Assembly: GCA_002298155.1 (NCBI GenBank) | Contig: DBME01000131.1 | Location: forward strand, 1-7,889 | DNA length: 7,889 bases | Source: Holophagaceae bacterium UBA706 | GTDB lineage: Bacteria; Acidobacteriota; Holophagae; Holophagales; Holophagaceae | Direction of reading: 5' to 3' | Shown: in pieces, positions 6,840-7,889 of the stretch | Position numbering within the stretch: the first letter of the stretch is position 1 | Layout: every line of letters begins with the position of its first letter | Position numbers and translations under genes: made by a program | The notes under the pieces: generated by a model | The model's database searches: none | What the model was told of the DNA's origin: nothing | Seen by the model: the letters and a program-made list of their open reading frames with translations, nothing else

Positions 6840-6860
6840 TGGGGGGGGTTGGTTCCGGCC

Positions 6861-7889
6861 CTACTTCTTGTAGCCGTAGTGGTACATGTAGTGCCCGTAC
6901 CGGTAGTTGTTCTTGAGGGCACCCAGCTTGATGTCGTTGAAGATGTAGCCGTTGACCTGGAAGCCGTGGCTCTCGAAGCGCTGCTGGCCGGCGCGGAGCT
7001 CCTCCAGCGCGTGCTGGCCGAACTTGGCCACCAGGAAGATCGTCGAGGCGCTGGCGGCGATGATCGTGGCGTCGGTCACCGGCAGCACCGGGGGGGCGTC
7101 CACCACCACGAAGTCGTAGCTGCCCGAGACCTCCTCGATGAAGGCCGCGAACCGCGGCGACAGCAGCAGCTCGGAGGGGTTCGGAGGCAGGAGGCCGGTG
7201 CTGACGAAGTCGAGCCCGGGAATTTCGGTCTCCTGGATGGCCGCCTTGGCGTCCAGCTGGCCCGAGATGACCTCGGAAAGGCCGCGCAGGCGGTTCTTGA
7301 GGCCGAAGTAGCGGTGCAGGTTGCCCCGCCGCAGGTCGGCGTCCACCAGCAGGACCCGGGTTCCGGCCTGGGCGAGCACCGTGGCGAAGTTCACGCTGAC
7401 GAAGGACTTGCCGATCATGGGCGCGGGGCCCGAGATCATCACCACCTGGTTGTGGGCGTCCCGGATGGAGAAGTTGAGGGTCGTGCGCAGGCTGCGCAGG
7501 CTCTCCACGGCTAGGTCCGTGGGGTTCGCGGCGGCCAGGAGGTGGAGGCCGTCGGCCCCTTCCTGGATGGCGGTGTCGTGCTCCTTCTGGGCCTCGCTGT
7601 GCGGGATCGTCACCAGCACCGGCAGGCCCAGGCGGGTCTCGATGATGCGGTGGTCCTCGATGCCCATGAGCGAGCGCCGGATGATGGCCAGGCCCACGCC
7701 CCCCGCCATGCCCAGCGAGAAGAACAGGATCATCAGCACGGACTTCTTGGGGGCGATGGGGTCCAGGGGGATGGTGGCCCGGTCCACGACCACGACCGTG
7801 CCCAGGTCCCCGGCGCTGGCCACCTGCATCTGCTGGATGTTGTTCTGCAGGGCGGTGTAGAGCTCGGTCTGGACCTCGATCTCCCGGGT
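6861..7889 (-). CDS. Wzc-type polysaccharide co-polymerase / BY-kinase, C-terminal part (N-terminus beyond the window)
   Basis: Inner-membrane tyrosine autokinase that controls chain length and export of Wzy-made polysaccharide. The reading frame is open to the right edge, so the gene is partial: 342 residues are visible of an expected total of about 700-750, and the Wzz domain and first membrane segment are missing. In visible-residue numbering, the fragment opens in the pre-membrane helix (TELYTALQNN, 9-18). A proline-rich PLDPIAPKK motif (41-49) precedes a membrane segment at about 50-70. The ExxRxxR oligomerisation motif is E119/R122/R125. The kinase core shows Walker A GPAPMIGKS (144-152), Walker A' LLVDADLRRG (170-179) and Walker B VVVDAPP (251-257, D254). 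The tail is a cluster of six tyrosines (329, 331, 334, 336, 338, 340), the usual autophosphorylation region. It stops at TAG, 34 bp before the dehydrogenase gene, with no terminator between them, so co-transcription is likely. Confidence 0.95.
   Translation of the reverse strand, partial: TREIEVQTELYTALQNNIQQMQVASAGDLGTVVVVDRATIPLDPIAPKKSVLMILFFSLGMAGGVGLAIIRRSLMGIEDHRIIETRLGLPVLVTIPHSEAQKEHDTAIQEGADGLHLLAAANPTDLAVESLRSLRTTLNFSIRDAHNQVVMISGPAPMIGKSFVSVNFATVLAQAGTRVLLVDADLRRGNLHRYFGLKNRLRGLSEVISGQLDAKAAIQETEIPGLDFVSTGLLPPNPSELLLSPRFAAFIEEVSGSYDFVVVDAPPVLPVTDATIIAASASTIFLVAKFGQHALEELRAGQQRFESHGFQVNGYIFNDIKLGALKNNYRYGHYMYHYGYKK

Noticed and set aside
6827..6922. Longer start for the dehydrogenase at 6922
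   Set aside because: The added 32 residues are Thr/Arg-rich, overlap the kinase gene, and precede a Rossmann strand that normally begins at residue 2-3. AAGGAG supports the ATG at 6826.

Overview
The window is part of a capsule, exopolysaccharide or O-antigen locus. The six genes with strong support all lie on the minus strand and are read from the right edge (7889) to the left (125). Base composition is very GC-rich, with heavy use of GGC, AAG, CTG and GAG codons. The tyrosine kinase is the one-polypeptide type, with the polysaccharide co-polymerase and cytoplasmic kinase fused, as in Gram-negative Wzx/Wzy-dependent systems. This suggests a high-GC Gram-negative bacterium. Acidobacteriota and delta-proteobacterial lineages would fit, but nothing here fixes the taxon.

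Layout in reading order: (1) 7889-6861, the C-terminal half of a Wzc-type bacterial tyrosine autokinase, cut by the window edge. (2) 6826-5774, a Gfo/Idh/MocA sugar dehydrogenase. (3) 5777-5130, a left-handed beta-helix (hexapeptide) acyltransferase. (4) 5137-4037, a DegT/DnrJ/EryC1/StrS PLP sugar aminotransferase. (5) 3964-2660, a Wzx-type flippase. (6) 2586-1477, a polysaccharide-deacetylase-like (CE4/NodB-fold) protein without a signal peptide. (7) 1474-125, a Wzy/WaaL-type O-antigen polymerase or ligase. After the last gene a short hairpin followed by a T8 run (65-32, minus strand) probably ends the transcript.

Genes 2, 3 and 4 are joined by overlapping start and stop codons (4 and 8 nt, both GTG starts) and form a cassette. 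Their order matches wbpB-wbpD-wbpE of Pseudomonas aeruginosa. The inferred chemistry is C3 oxidation of a nucleotide sugar, transamination at C3 and N-acylation, giving a 3-acylamino sugar such as a UDP-2,3-diacetamido-uronic acid. The flippase would move lipid-linked repeat units across the inner membrane, the Wzy-like protein would polymerise them, and the Wzc-like kinase would control chain length and export. The deacetylase-like protein appears cytoplasmic, so it may trim an N-acetyl group on a precursor. The window has no glycosyltransferase, initiating transferase, nucleotide-sugar 6-dehydrogenase, Wza or Wzb, so the locus must continue beyond the right edge or be completed elsewhere.

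I see no tRNA, rRNA, CRISPR array, insertion sequence or attachment site. The points most worth a second look are the acyltransferase, which is unlike classical WbpD, the noncanonical cytoplasmic deacetylase, and a C8 tract at the 3' end of the flippase gene. A one-base change in that tract would place the flippase stop in an ATGA overlap with the next gene.
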